Source: Rotaria socialis (Eukaryota > Rotifera > Eurotatoria > Philodinida > Philodinidae). Taken from it: a stretch of DNA of 64,000 nucleotides. The notes below the pieces were generated by a model. The model was not told the origin of the DNA and searched no databases. It saw only the letters and a list, made by a program, of their open reading frames with translations. Shown in pieces: positions 13,287 to 25,313 of the stretch. Positions within the stretch are counted from its first letter, which is position 1, and every line of letters begins with the position of its first letter. The stretch spans positions 62,001 through 126,000 of the forward strand of contig CAJNYU010000185.1 in NCBI GenBank assembly GCA_905331475.1, in the 5' to 3' direction. A program made the translations under genes and the position numbers.

Positions 13287-13463
13287 TCAATGACATATTT
13301 CATTAGATCGTCCTGCATTTTTCATCTTTAGAAAATAAAAAATATCTTCAGGATACTGGTTTGAAATTAGTAAATTATAAAATGTTCTACGATGTATTCC
13401 TATATTTTTACGTGTCATTTCAGTACAACAACGTTTATTATATCGATACATAGGACAGGCCAT
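13287..13463 (-). CDS. Small candidate ORF, 58 residues, Cys- and basic-rich
   Basis: An uninterrupted ATG-to-TGA frame in intergenic DNA. It starts MACPMYRYNKRCC, contains NIGIHRRTFYNLLISNQYPE and ends with a Cys-His pair. Codons (CGT, AAT, ACA, GAA) resemble those of the real genes here. No signal peptide or known domain is seen, and an in-frame stop lies just upstream. It could be a chance ORF or one exon of an unrecognised gene. Confidence 0.22.
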   Translation of the reverse strand: MACPMYRYNKRCCTEMTRKNIGIHRRTFYNLLISNQYPEDIFYFLKMKNAGRSNEICH

Positions 13464-14094
13464 GAATTATGCAAAAAGACTGATTTTACTATTAACAGTA
13501 TTATTGAATAATTTTAAATAAAATCAGCTACAAACAAAAATCTTTTTTTTTAACGCTCTATACATGTTTATGTGCGTACATATACGTTTGTATAGACGAT
13601 TAGGCGTAAATGATAAATTTTATATTCATAAAAGAAGCGTATCTTATCGTAATGATCGAAAATATTTGAGTTCAATACTACAGATTTCTTGTGCAAACAA
13701 TTATGTAGAACTTCAACAGTTGATTTTAATTTATATTTTCAATGATTTTAATTATTTTGGTATTAACTAGTTTCGATAGTTGAAAGAACGATAAACACTC
13801 AGTGAAACAACCTTGCTTTTTGATGAAAGCGAGTAAATAAATATGAGAAACGTCAATCGACTAAATGTTTGTGCGTGACGATATCAAGACAAGCACACTT
13901 CGGAATTACTTCATATAACCTTCGTTCATATGCAGTAATGGTCCAACAACCTTGTTACTTGAAGGTTTTTCTACATTTATTTATTTGCTCTCATACACCT
14001 TTTTGTGCACATAAACGTCTGCTGTAACAAGGATGTTTTCTCGGGTAAAAAAATTTATTTAGATACTGACAGTTACATAGTTTAAAGTTTTTCA

Positions 14095-15035
14095 ATGATC
14101 GGCAAGCGTATATTTGTAAGCGACATTCCTTATAGGATTGAAGGCAAGATTGGTCATGGTCTGCACAGTATTGTGTATGGTGCTCGTGATCTCTACAGTG
14201 GCGAATATGTAGCTATTAAAATTATAAGTTTTGCTTCTGGATCAGCATCAAATCAACAAGTATTTCAGAAAGAACTTGATATGCTTTTATATTTACAAGA
14301 ATTAAATTCGTATGTTATTCGTGTATTTAATTATGATTATAACGAACGTTATGGAGTCATTGTTATGGAATATGGTAAAACACTGCGTGATACTTTCGTA
14401 TCATACGTTATAAGTGGTACACGAATGCCACCATCTCTTATTCGTTCGTTTTGGTCACAAATGATTCAAGCTATTTATTATATGCATCAAATTGGAATTG
14501 TACATGCAGATTGTAAACCTGAAAATTTTATTCAAGTTGGTCCAGGTGGAACAAGCTTACGACTTATTGATATGGGTATCAGTTTTCAATTGCCGTCAAA
14601 TATGACTAGTCGTTTACATACTGCTGCTGGAACACCAGGTAAATTTTCATAGATGTATCAAGAAAATCAAAACTTAACACATGGGTGTTTCTTTTTTCTT
14701 TTTATTAAAAAAAAATAGATTATGTATCTCCAGAAATGGTTAATGCGCGAGCCGGTTTAGGTTCTCAATCAAAATATGGTTATAAATCTGACATATGGGC
14801 ACTTGGTATTATTCTATTTGAAATGACATTCGGTTTTCGACCATTACAAAATTTAGGTGGTAATAGAACCAAGTTAACTTTTCTAGCCCGACTAACAACA
14901 AGAGATATCGTCGTACCTAACCATCCTGATACAGATCTGTACGATATAATTAGATGGTGTTTAAGATCCAATCCTCGTCGACGTCCAACTATTGAACAGA
15001 TATTGAATCATCCATATTTGACAAGAAAACGCTAA
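14095..15035 (+). CDS. TTK/Mps1-like protein kinase, first of a tandem pair (DMG variant)
   Basis: Two exons (14095-14638, 14719-15035; phase 1) give a 286-residue protein that is almost only a kinase domain. It shows a glycine-loop-like GHGLHSIVYG, VAIK with the ATP-anchoring Lys, a Glu in the C-helix (FQKELDML), catalytic-loop HADCKPENF, the metal-binding motif as DMG instead of DFG, activation segment ending GTPDYVSPEM, SDIWALGI, and the subdomain XI Arg (RPTIEQILNHPYL). The loop serine, the V-H-x-D loop and the C-lobe are closest to TTK/Mps1, the spindle-checkpoint kinase. The N-terminal TPR region of TTK is absent. All catalytic residues are present, so activity is plausible. Its role is unknown. 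The intron lies after GTP in the activation segment, unlike its neighbour. Confidence 0.85.
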
Positions 15036-15192
15036 ATTGAAAAAAAATATATAACTTTGCATTTATTTCACGTGTCATATATGTTTCTCTTTTGGTTCTT
15101 TTTTTCTTATTTTATATTCTCATTATTTTAAATGACCTATCTCCATTACGAAAACTAACTGACTCGTCATAGATTGGTATGCTATATGCTCA

Positions 15193-15232
15193 ATATATAT
15201 ATATATGTATATATGTATATATATATATATAT
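15193..15232. repeat. (AT)n microsatellite
   Basis: Alternating AT/GTAT tract between the two kinase genes. Confidence 0.9.
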
Positions 15233-15575
15233 GCATGCGTATGATGTAATATATATAAATGTGTGAAGCAAGAATAGTATATCTATAATATAAAAAAAAA
15301 GAAAAAGAAAAAAGAGAAAACTTCACTTGATGATTGCATTACTCCTACACTTCTTGTTTTGTCCAATATTGCTCTATCACTTACTGTCGTTTTTTAAATA
15401 CATTTGTACATCATCTAGCTAACCGCGATACTGCATCTCACCTTTTTGCTTATTTTATCACATTTGTATTTGCATGCAAGGCAGACGAAACTGTTCTTCT
15501 TCGTATTGTATATACATTTGAATAATAGAGTGACTACTGAAATTTTGTTGACAAATTTTTTTTTAAAGTCTTAAC

Positions 15576-16535
15576 ATGGGTGACGTTATGTTGCCAGGAC
15601 GTCATTTAAATTTACGACATGGATTATATAAGATTGATGGCATGCTTGGTTTTGGTCTTCATTCTAAAGTCTACTCAGCACATAACACAACAACAAAACA
15701 ATCCTTGGCCTTAAAAGTAATTGATTTGGAACATCAAAACGTTACTGTAAGAGCATCAACAATATCACGTCGACAAAGTTTTCAAAAAGAACTTCAATAT
15801 TTATTACGTTTACAATCCGTTAATCCATATATTGTTCGTATCTATGATTATGATATAAAAAATTCCGGTGTTATTGCTATGGAACAAGGCACACCACTTC
15901 GATATTATTTACCTAAATATCCAACTTCATCGATACCAAATTTACCACCGCAAACTGTAAATCATTTTTGGCGACAACTTGTTGATGGTGTAAGATTTTT
16001 ACATCGTGCCCGTGTTGTACATTCTGATCTTAAACCAGAAAATCTAATTGTTTTACCCGACGGACAAATACGTATTATTGATTTAGGTATTATAAATATT
16101 TGATATTATTGTTTTTGTTTTTGTCTTCGTTCTTTTTGTTTTATAAATTGTTTTTGAATTATAGGTATTTCATTTACATTGCCTCGTATGGTAACAGCTA
16201 AACGACGTGTGTGGGCTGGGACACCTGATTATAGTGCACCAGAAATGCATAAGTCATCAAGAGGTCTTCCACCTAAATACGGTTACAAAAGTGATATATG
16301 GTCATTGGGAATTCTGCTTCATGAAATGTCTACTGGTTACCGCCCATTATATGCATTAAATAGCAATTGTGAAAAGATTTTTTATTTAAAGCATTTATAT
16401 CGCGATCTTCCTATAGATATAAATGTTTCACCAGGTGTTTATGATGCAATGAAACGATGTTTACGATTTAGACCAAAATATCGGCCAACATCAGAACAAC
16501 TTTCTTTACATCCTTATACTGTAAATGGTTTTTAG
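15576..16535 (+). CDS. TTK/Mps1-like protein kinase, second of a tandem pair (DLG variant)
   Basis: Two exons (15576-16086, 16165-16535; phase 1) give 293 residues, nearly all kinase domain. Visible motifs are GFGLHSKVYSAHN, LALKVI with the ATP Lys, FQKELQYLLRLQ, RIYDYD, catalytic VHSDLKPEN (the HSD form typical of TTK), DLG in place of DFG, GTPDYSAPEM, and SDIWSLGILLHEMSTG. HSDLKP and the YDYDI region strongly recall TTK/Mps1. It sits about 540 bp downstream of a clear paralog on the same strand, so the pair is a tandem duplication. The intron falls immediately after the DLG motif here but about 15 codons later in the first copy, showing that introns moved or were gained after duplication. 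Confidence 0.87.
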
Positions 16536-18389
16536 AAACAAACAAAAAATAATAATTTTTGTTTTTCTTTTATATGATACAATTAAAACAGATAAGTATT
16601 GACAAACGGTGACAAAATTCTTCTAGTAGAAAAAGCGATCAAAAATATTTTGAAAGAATTGATAATCAGTAATGAAATTGTACGACCGTAGAGAAAGCAA
16701 ATTTTAATTCAATAAACAGACTTTTAGATAGTTAATCAATATAAATAGTTTCATAGACAGACAAACATGGCAAGTTTGTTAGTTCTATTTGTGAACTATT
16801 CGACACTTGTTATGCGAAAAAAATAAATAATTATACTTTATTAATTTTTTATCAATTTTGCCTTTCTTATTCATCCTGTATGGAAACATATTTAGTATGC
16901 GATTGATTACCAAAATATAATTAGACACTGTGTTTACACTTCAAATAAGGTATTCTCACTGAAGAGTCATCATAGAGTATCATATCAATTTATCTTTGTG
17001 GCTAATAGTTTATATTTTTGTTGTTGCTTAGTCGTTACTATAAATTATGCAGCGAAGATATACATATACGTTATGATATGTGAATGTGCACTGATAGATT
17101 AAGAAACTATTCATGTATAGAATTAAATTTTTAAAATGATTACAAAGGCACAGATTAAGTTTCTTTTTCTATAGTAAAAATATGATTTCATAGAAACGAA
17201 TACCTAATTGTTGTCTTTCGTTTTTTCATCTTATCAAACAAAATGCTTTATTCAACTTGTCAAAGTATTGACTGTAACAGCTTTTGTTCACTTGGACAAA
17301 ATTGGAAGAAAATAAAATGACAACATTAATTTTTCTATCATCACCATCGATAGAAGAAAAAAAGCATCTATGAGCGATAAACAAATGTTTCGGTTGAAAT
17401 CGACCTTAACTAACAAACATATCTATCTATCTAACTATTTTTCCCACATAAGTCTTGCTGAATGTCAAACCGTTGATAGTACAAATTAATTAGAAATAAA
17501 TCATGACAATGATTACAATTGTATTGTTGATAATAAATGTTACTATACAAATCTTGAATAAACAGGAAATTGAAATAACCTTGAAACAAAAAGAAATCGA
17601 TATACTTCCTTAATACATAAATCCAACTTCATCTCCTATTCGATTGAAAGGAAATATGATATGACACAGTTTACAAGCTCAATTTACTCGAAATAAATAA
17701 GTGATCAAATATTACATGAATTACTTTTACAAACTATATTTATATAGAGTTAAACGAAAGACAAATCTTCTCGAGTGATTTCTTAAAGCAAATATGAGAT
17801 GACCATTAGTTGTTCAATTCTTCCAAAATCATACTAAGCATCATGCAAATTATTATTTTTTTATAGACAGAACAAAAAAATCTCGTGTAGCTAATCAACA
17901 CATACACACAATCAAATATACATATAACTGCGTGCATTCATACAAAAAAAAAAACAAAGAAAAGGAGCAATACAGCTGTTATAGTAAAACAAAGGTCAGA
18001 TAAGACATTCAGTTTTTTTTATTAATGGACATACGAGACACAAAATATATATATGTATAGAACGAGAGAGAGAGAGAGAGCACCATTCAATAAGAAAACG
18101 CACACATTAAAGGTTGATTAATTGATACAATGTACAGAAATAAAATAAGGATTAATTCTTATACAAATAAACAAAAGAAAAAATAAACAATTTTCATTGA
18201 TATGAAATGATTTCTTTTTAACCAAAGCAGAAAACAGAGTTGGTAATTAATATCGACTAGAGTCATATTGCAAGAGATGAAACAAACAAAAACAAATGAA
18301 ATATAAGATCGACGAATAAGATGTATTTGGATTGATATACTTGATATCACAAGAGAAACAAAATAAGAAGATAGTAGAAAAGTATATCA
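16536..18389. other. Intergenic, no feature recognised
   Basis: AT-rich spacer between convergent genes with short purine repeats (GA tract near 18063-18080). No ORF or RNA gene supported. Confidence 0.5.
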
Positions 18390-21300
18390 TCATGCACCAC
18401 CAGTAAAATTGATATAATTTTCTGGTATAAGACCAGTTTTACCATTAATTGTGCCCATTACCTATTCAAAAAATAAACCATAATAATAATAATTCACGTT
18501 TTTTACGAAATTTTATTTTGAAAAACTTACCCATCCAGGTTCTTTCGACGGTCGGACTAAAACAAATGAAAATAATTTTTTAGTAACTTAATTATGTATT
18601 GCTTATTTCTCAAATGTTACCTTGCGTTACAATTTCATTTGCATTAAATGATAATTCGGAATCATTATCAGCTCGGCACTGATATAAAGTTACACCGCGT
18701 GTTTGTCTAAAAATAAAACAAAGAAAAAGCAATGATTAAAATTTATTGCTAAGGAAATTCATAACAGATCACTAACGGTTTAGGAGGAAGATTTGTTAAG
18801 TTTGGTGTTCGTATTGATCGTACTGTTGATGATGAACCATTAACTGGTTCTAATTTTGATGATGAAAGACTATTTGTGGTTGATAAACGAGTAGGAGTAT
18901 CGGATATCTGCCTTGTATAAGATGATAGAGAAGTTGAGCGTGTTTGACTACTGAACAAATTGGAACTTTGTAATGATTGAACACCGGTTGATGACGTATT
19001 ACTTAGAGATTCTAAACTACTACTAGAACTCGCTAAAAGAAAAAATAATAATAATACAATAAAACTAAATTGACATAGGTTGTTTGAAATAATTTTTTCG
19101 AATGAATTAACTTTAAAACATTTCTATATTAATCTCTAAATTATAAATTTATTAGATAATCTTTTTTTGCGTTAAGCAAATCTTCGGATTTCTTTCCTTC
19201 GAACTTGATGTTTTAGACTAGAAAAAAAATGAAGTAATCACTTACAATCTTTTCGACTTGTATCTTCTGGAGTTGTTGCGTATATGTTTTTATTGGCAAT
19301 ACTTAAATGATAATCTGGATTCGGTATACCTTTTCGACGTGTATCGACTGCTGTTTCGATTGCATCACTTGTCGTCGCCGTTGTTGCTGCTGTTGTTGTT
19401 GTTGGTCGTCTTGCCATTGACTGATAAAAGAAAAGAAAAATACATCCATCGATTATCTTGTCCTTTTGACAACGTAGATTAAAGAATCTTACAGCTAATG
19501 ATGATAGAGAATTGCTTAAATTAACAACAGAATTTTCGCCATTGTCATGACTTCCAACCATTTCATCGATATCTTTTTGATCAAGTTTTGATTTAAACAT
19601 TTTTTCATAATGTATTATAATTAATTCAACGATAGCATTGCGAAATTTAATATCATATATTGATGAAACAGTTTCAACTTCTGGTCGAAGCAACGATGGA
19701 CCAAAGCAAACACCCAGATTAACAGGTGTCATCAAGTTTTTTTCATGCAATTTTGCGACTCTGCAAAAACAAAATGCTCGAGTTTTTGCGAAAATGAAAG
19801 TTTTTGAATTTAAAGAAAATTCGATTTACTTATGCAGATGCGCCATGAGAATATGTAAAAGATCATGACTTGGTTTAGGCAATTCTTTTAATAAAGTATG
19901 AAGTGTTCGAATACGATCTGCTTTATCATCAATCACTAAAAATGAATCATATTTTTACAAAACCACTGTACGAAATTGGCAGAAAATTTTCCTACTCGCT
20001 GCTTCAATAAATCGATTATGCAATTTAAATGTAAACACAGGTTCTTTTAATGTTCTTAAATAAAGTTTAAGCGCTGAACAAACTGTCTTTAATTCCATAT
20101 CTTCATCAACAGGTGTTGATAATTTTTGTGCATTTGTTTTATGTGAATCTAAATAAACGATATGATTAATTGTTTTGTTTTTTGGTTAGTAAAAAAATTA
20201 ATTTTACCAAAATGCGCAGCAACTACTGAATTAACTTTTGATTGCATACCAACAATACGATAAAGACCTTGTTCATGTAAACCTCGACGTTCAATTGTTC
20301 GAATGCATTTCTTAATAAAATCAATACCAGTTTCATCCAATTCATCTAATCAAAAGAATTATTTCTTAGTTTGTTGTTTTTCTTGTAGTTTAGTTTTAAA
20401 ATTTACTTTGCATTTCAGTTTTTGAAGATATTTGTGGTTTACAGACATTGACTTGTCCTCCCATAATTGATATCCATCCTTCAAGGTCGTCATCAGTCAT
20501 TGATTGAAATGTAAAAACCAGCGGCTTATCTGATGATGCACCTTTCTCAATAGCTTGAATATCGAACATGAATCGTTTATCAAGCTTTTCATCGGCTAAA
20601 TGAATCTGGCAACCACGTACGAAGACATCATATGGACTTAACTACATTTACAAATTACAAAAAGAACACTAGCATTATAGGTTCATTATTTTACTGATAT
20701 TTAAGTAGCTATTATTCTGGTGAATTTTAAAAGCTACGTTAATTATTAGCAATAGTTAAATAAGCATTAGCCATACGAATATATATACATATCTATCTTC
20801 GTTGTCTTGTTACATCTACTATGATACTTCTCAATTAAGCGAGAGATATTTACTCTCAATGGATGCTTTTGTTTGGCATAGCAAAGAGTGCACAGAAAAA
20901 AGAACGCATTTAAAAAGATTATTTTTATCACAATAAAATACTTCAATTCGATAATATTTAATGCGGAATCCTAGACGCATACTTGTCATCGTTTCTAACA
21001 ATCAAATATAAATATAATGTAAAGAGAAGTTCTATTATCGTGTATCGATTTCAAGTCGATCTAATAATGATTAGAAAAACAAATAATCATTTTTGATTGA
21101 ATCAAAAATGTATAGTTCTCTTTAGAATAATAGGTTCAAGTATTTTCTAAGATTTCTCTTTTAAGTATTATTAGCCAAATTTTTTTAAAGTGACAGCTGT
21201 AAATTACAGACTCTTTATCATTCTACATATTAATCAATATTAACACGAATAACAAGATGGTCTTAAATACAGCGAATAAAAGAGTACTTATATTTCAATA

Positions 21301-23308
21301 AAAATGATTAATTAGGTGAAAGTCATTTAATCACAGTAAATGTTCTTGTAAGAAATATTTTGCCAATTTACATTAATCTGTTCGATATGTAGAGAAATAA
21401 GAATTACGAAATCGATAGATTATTATTTTGTTACTCTTCATTCTTACATCACTTTGCATACAAAATCATCTCGTCTTTTATAGAGTAGTTCACAGTGCTC
21501 GAATTCGAAGTTCTATTAACATTTCGAATTCATAGTTTCAAACGACATCAAATTCTTATTTCTTTACAAAATCCTTGTAAACCAAACGATCATGTTCGAT
21601 TTAGTTTTCAATCAATGCAAAGTCGAGAGTTCTCTTGCGTTATGTTTCACCTTTACCAAACATCAGAAAATGTCATTGTTTCGGTTGATTTCAATGCAAT
21701 ATTATGACATTTCAACCAAGGCAATATGCTTTATGCAACTACTCTCTACGATCAATAAAATTTTACCTGTTTTGTACTCGTTTGTGTAAAATTAATCATT
21801 CTCAATAGACCAATATCTTTTCTATATTGACAATAATATTTTGTTAATGCTGTTGTACCAATAATTTTATCTAGATGAATAGAAATTTATTCAAAAAGAA
21901 TCTATCGACAAGCATCACTTTCTCATACTTCTTTCAATAAGAAATAAATAACCTTCGCGATTATATTCTTGATTTCGAAGTAAATGATCTTCTGGTCTCT
22001 AGAAAAAAAAAAAGAAATCAATTCTTAAATTTATTGTTAATTTAGACTCTTTAATGCTATTACCATTAACATTTTCCATTTTAAATCTTCACCTTCTCGT
22101 TGAAAACAATCAAAATTTTCTCGACACTAAAAAATATAATCGATTTCAGAATAAAAAACTGAAGAAAAATCCTTTGCTATCTGCCATACTTTCAAAACAC
22201 GATGATGTAAAAATTTTATAAAATAATCAAATTCTTTATAAATTTCTTGGCCTATAATTAAAACCAAATTTAGTTTTTTTTTTCATAATTCTAAACAATT
22301 AATTAATCTCTTTTCTTACCTGCATGATAAAACGATAGAAAATTGAGCATTAAAGCCAAAAGCTAAATAAATAAATAATTTGTTCAACGATTGTTTTTTT
22401 TTAATTTGTAAAATGAATTACTGTTTCAACAAAATCAAATTTTTTTCTTTCTTGAACTTGTTGTAATAAAAAAACATAATCAAGTGTTTCTTCACGAAAC
22501 TTTTTTGTATGAACTAAAAGATTAGCATCGGCCTAAAAAGCAACATATTATGTTGAAAAATTTAGTTACAATCAATTCATACTTCTTGAAAAAGATCTCC
22601 TCGTTTTGTTGGTATTTTCATATTATTTTCTATTAAAGTACAATAACGTTGAGTAGTTTTATCGAATTCTTTCTTCTTATTCTAAAAGGTAATAATTCAA
22701 TTTTTTCATTAGTGAAAATCAATTTTAATCAGCAAACTTTTGCTTTTCCAATTGTTGTCTTTCGAAATTCGTCTAATTTTTTTAAATATGTTTCCGATGA
22801 TGCACTCTAAATAATATTTAACTCATAGATACAGAATAAATTTTCACCATTGAAAATTTACCAGTGCGTCTCTTGCTTCTTCAATACGATGTAACACTTC
22901 GCCCATGTATGCAAGTGATGATTCTAGTTAAAATAGGAAAAGAAAATGAATATTTCTGAAAATTAAAGCTCATCAAAATAACAAACCGATATCTCGTTCT
23001 TCGTCCGTTTGTTTACTTCCAACAACGAAAAATTTAAAACTTTTTAAAGTTTCAGCAACACTTCTTGATGCTTTCGACAAAGCTATTTTTAAAACAAAAA
23101 CAATTTTAATTTTATGACTAAAAATTTTGTTTTTGCTGTTTTTTATACTTTTATTAGCAACCATAACTTCATTTAATTTTTTTATTAATGTCTTTATGGC
23201 AGTTGACGTATTCTCCAGTTCATTTTCATGTTGACGTAGTTTTTCACGAAACTCCGGCGAATCTGTAAGTGCTTCTGTGAATTCAAGTGGTGGTAATTTA
23301 AGTACCAT
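18390..23308 (-). CDS. ARHGAP26: GRAF-family Rho GTPase-activating protein (BAR-PH-RhoGAP-SH3)
   Basis: Twenty-one exons (first 23149-23308, last 18390-18461) join with consistent phase to 809 residues, the size of vertebrate GRAF1. The N-terminus (LPPLEFTEALTDSPEFR) opens a BAR domain to about residue 235. A PH domain follows at about 265-370, split by a 1.1 kb intron. The RhoGAP domain is at about 388-570, with the arginine-finger motif EQGLYRIVG and NLGVCFGPSLLRP. A Ser/Thr-rich linker comes next, then a C-terminal SH3 (about 748-809) with DNDSELSF, EPGW and GLIPENYINF. GRAF proteins bend membranes in the CLIC/GEEC endocytic route and inactivate RhoA/Cdc42. The architecture separates it from oligophrenin, which lacks SH3. 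A choice among the vertebrate paralogs ARHGAP10/26/42 is not meaningful here. Confidence 0.93.
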
Positions 23309-25313
23309 TGTTGTCTCTTATTTAATATAGATATTATCTATAACAAGCAAATCTTCAAATAAATACAAAGAAAACATGAGATAATAATAAAAAAAGGAAA
23401 GAGTTACTAATATGATCGTTATGTTCTTTTTCTCACGTTTCTATGCGCATATTGACATACCACATAAAAAAAAACTTTATGTAGGCTACACATATTCATT
23501 GTCGATAGAACGAGGGGGTTAAAATACAAGTTGAAAGGAAAGAGGAGGAATTGCTGTCTCCCTCTTTTCTTTCCTATTTGGCCCTGCAATTCGTCTTTGT
23601 CTCGTAACAACTACTGATTATATTTACGTTATATCACAGACCCCGTTTAGCTCGTCCGCCCCCTTGCAAAACGAGAAGAGAACAAATGGCACAGTGATGT
23701 CTATGTGTGTATAGCAATTATGGACAATAAGTCATTTGCTGCTATCCTATGATGATCATCCATTTTCTCTTGGTCGTGTCTCAGCCCATAAATATAAACA
23801 CACTAGCAACATCGCATACCAAGCTGTGAGTTTCAGATGGCATAGCATCTTAGTTATGCTTATGTTAGTCTCACTTTAATCGACGTATCATGTTGATTCG
23901 GCGCACGCACATTCATAATGATTATTGGACGATGGTAGTGTTAGTGAAAGAAAGGGATAGGCAAAAAAATGAGAGCAAGACAGAGAGAGAAAAAAGACTT
24001 TTCTACTGCTGTTACTACTCTTGCTGACGTCAGTCATGACCTCGGAGCGCGAATTGGACGCGCACGATCTGTCTGCTGTTGACATCTTTTAGATAGCAAG
24101 GCCATCCTGACTATAAAACAAATTCTTGTAGCTAGTATCAATTGAGACTTACATAAATACATTGCTTTTTTTCCTCGATAAATTTGTTTTTAGCATGAAC
24201 AGACTGTATAGTATTCTATGTAGCTAATCGAACTGTTTACTTATCTTGACCACACACATTAGGTTACAATGTGCACACCCACATCCACACAAAGAGAAAA
24301 TTCGAACTGCTCATCTTTATATTTCTATCTAAATAGTACATCCGCCAAGAAATACACAAAAAGATGACAACTAACTTAAACAACTAAAATTTACCAAATC
24401 ATAGGAAACAATGTAACTTCAAATATGAAACCATACGGAAAGTGATGACAGAAATGCATACAAAGAAAATTGTCATTCTGTTTTTCTATATATGCATGTA
24501 TCCATATGTTATCACGAAGAATGAATCTGGCGACAGCGAAGCGTCACTCATCTGATTGTCATGTAAGCATAATAAAAATAGTAGAATAATAGAATAATGT
24601 ATGTTTTCTGTTTAAACAGAAAAAAGTGTAAAAACAACAAATTAACTATGTATACTTTAAAATAAGTTAATTAAATTAGAGAACACATATGACTTTGATT
24701 ATTTTGTCATTTGATAGATACATGACAAACAAAATTCTAGTTACAATCAATAAATCTTGACAAAGCTTTCAGCTGCATCAGTTAAAAAAAATCTATTACC
24801 AATTTTCATGACAAGAGAAAACAAGCTAAAGAATAAAATTGTGAATATTATATGTTGTTGAAAGGATAGAATCATAAAAAAAGTTGTTACTTGTCGCGTA
24901 GAAAAGAACAAAACCATTCATGACTGCTTGATTAACACTTGATGATTCATTTACACTGGGCTACTATACAGCATAAAATCAACCAATCATATTCATTGTG
25001 ATATCGCACATGGAAATAATAGTTTCTCAAAATATATTATTAAATTCATAATAATTTTTCAATAAAAATAATCGCAAAATTTTCATTGATAAATATAAAT
25101 GATTTATATATCATTGAAATGTTCATAACACACTCAACTTTGATTGGAGGATCAACAAGCACCATTTTACTTTGCTTATTTTTCATTTATAAACATATAC
25201 AGTTCTTGTATTCATTTGATTTTTTGTATTTAAAAAAAAATATAATTTCATTCTCTAACCATTGAAACCTTTATTTTCATTATGTTTTTTTTTCTAGAGA
25301 GAAGAACTCGATC
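23309..25313. other. Shared upstream region of two divergent genes; no gene recognised
   Basis: About 2 kb between the GRAF start (minus) and the eL6 start (plus). A GC-richer island at about 23630-24090 may be promoter sequence. Short ORFs here lack any domain. Just before the eL6 ATG a polypyrimidine tract ending TTTCTAG at about 25299 looks like a 3' splice site, so eL6 probably has a 5' UTR intron. Confidence 0.45.

Larger units (their letters stand above)
11816..14094. other. Intergenic region with a TIR element and one small candidate ORF
   Basis: Beyond the TIR element at 12075-12457 and the minus-strand small ORF at 13287-13463, both listed separately, no coding exon is supported. 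AT-rich with short homopolymers. Confidence 0.5.
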
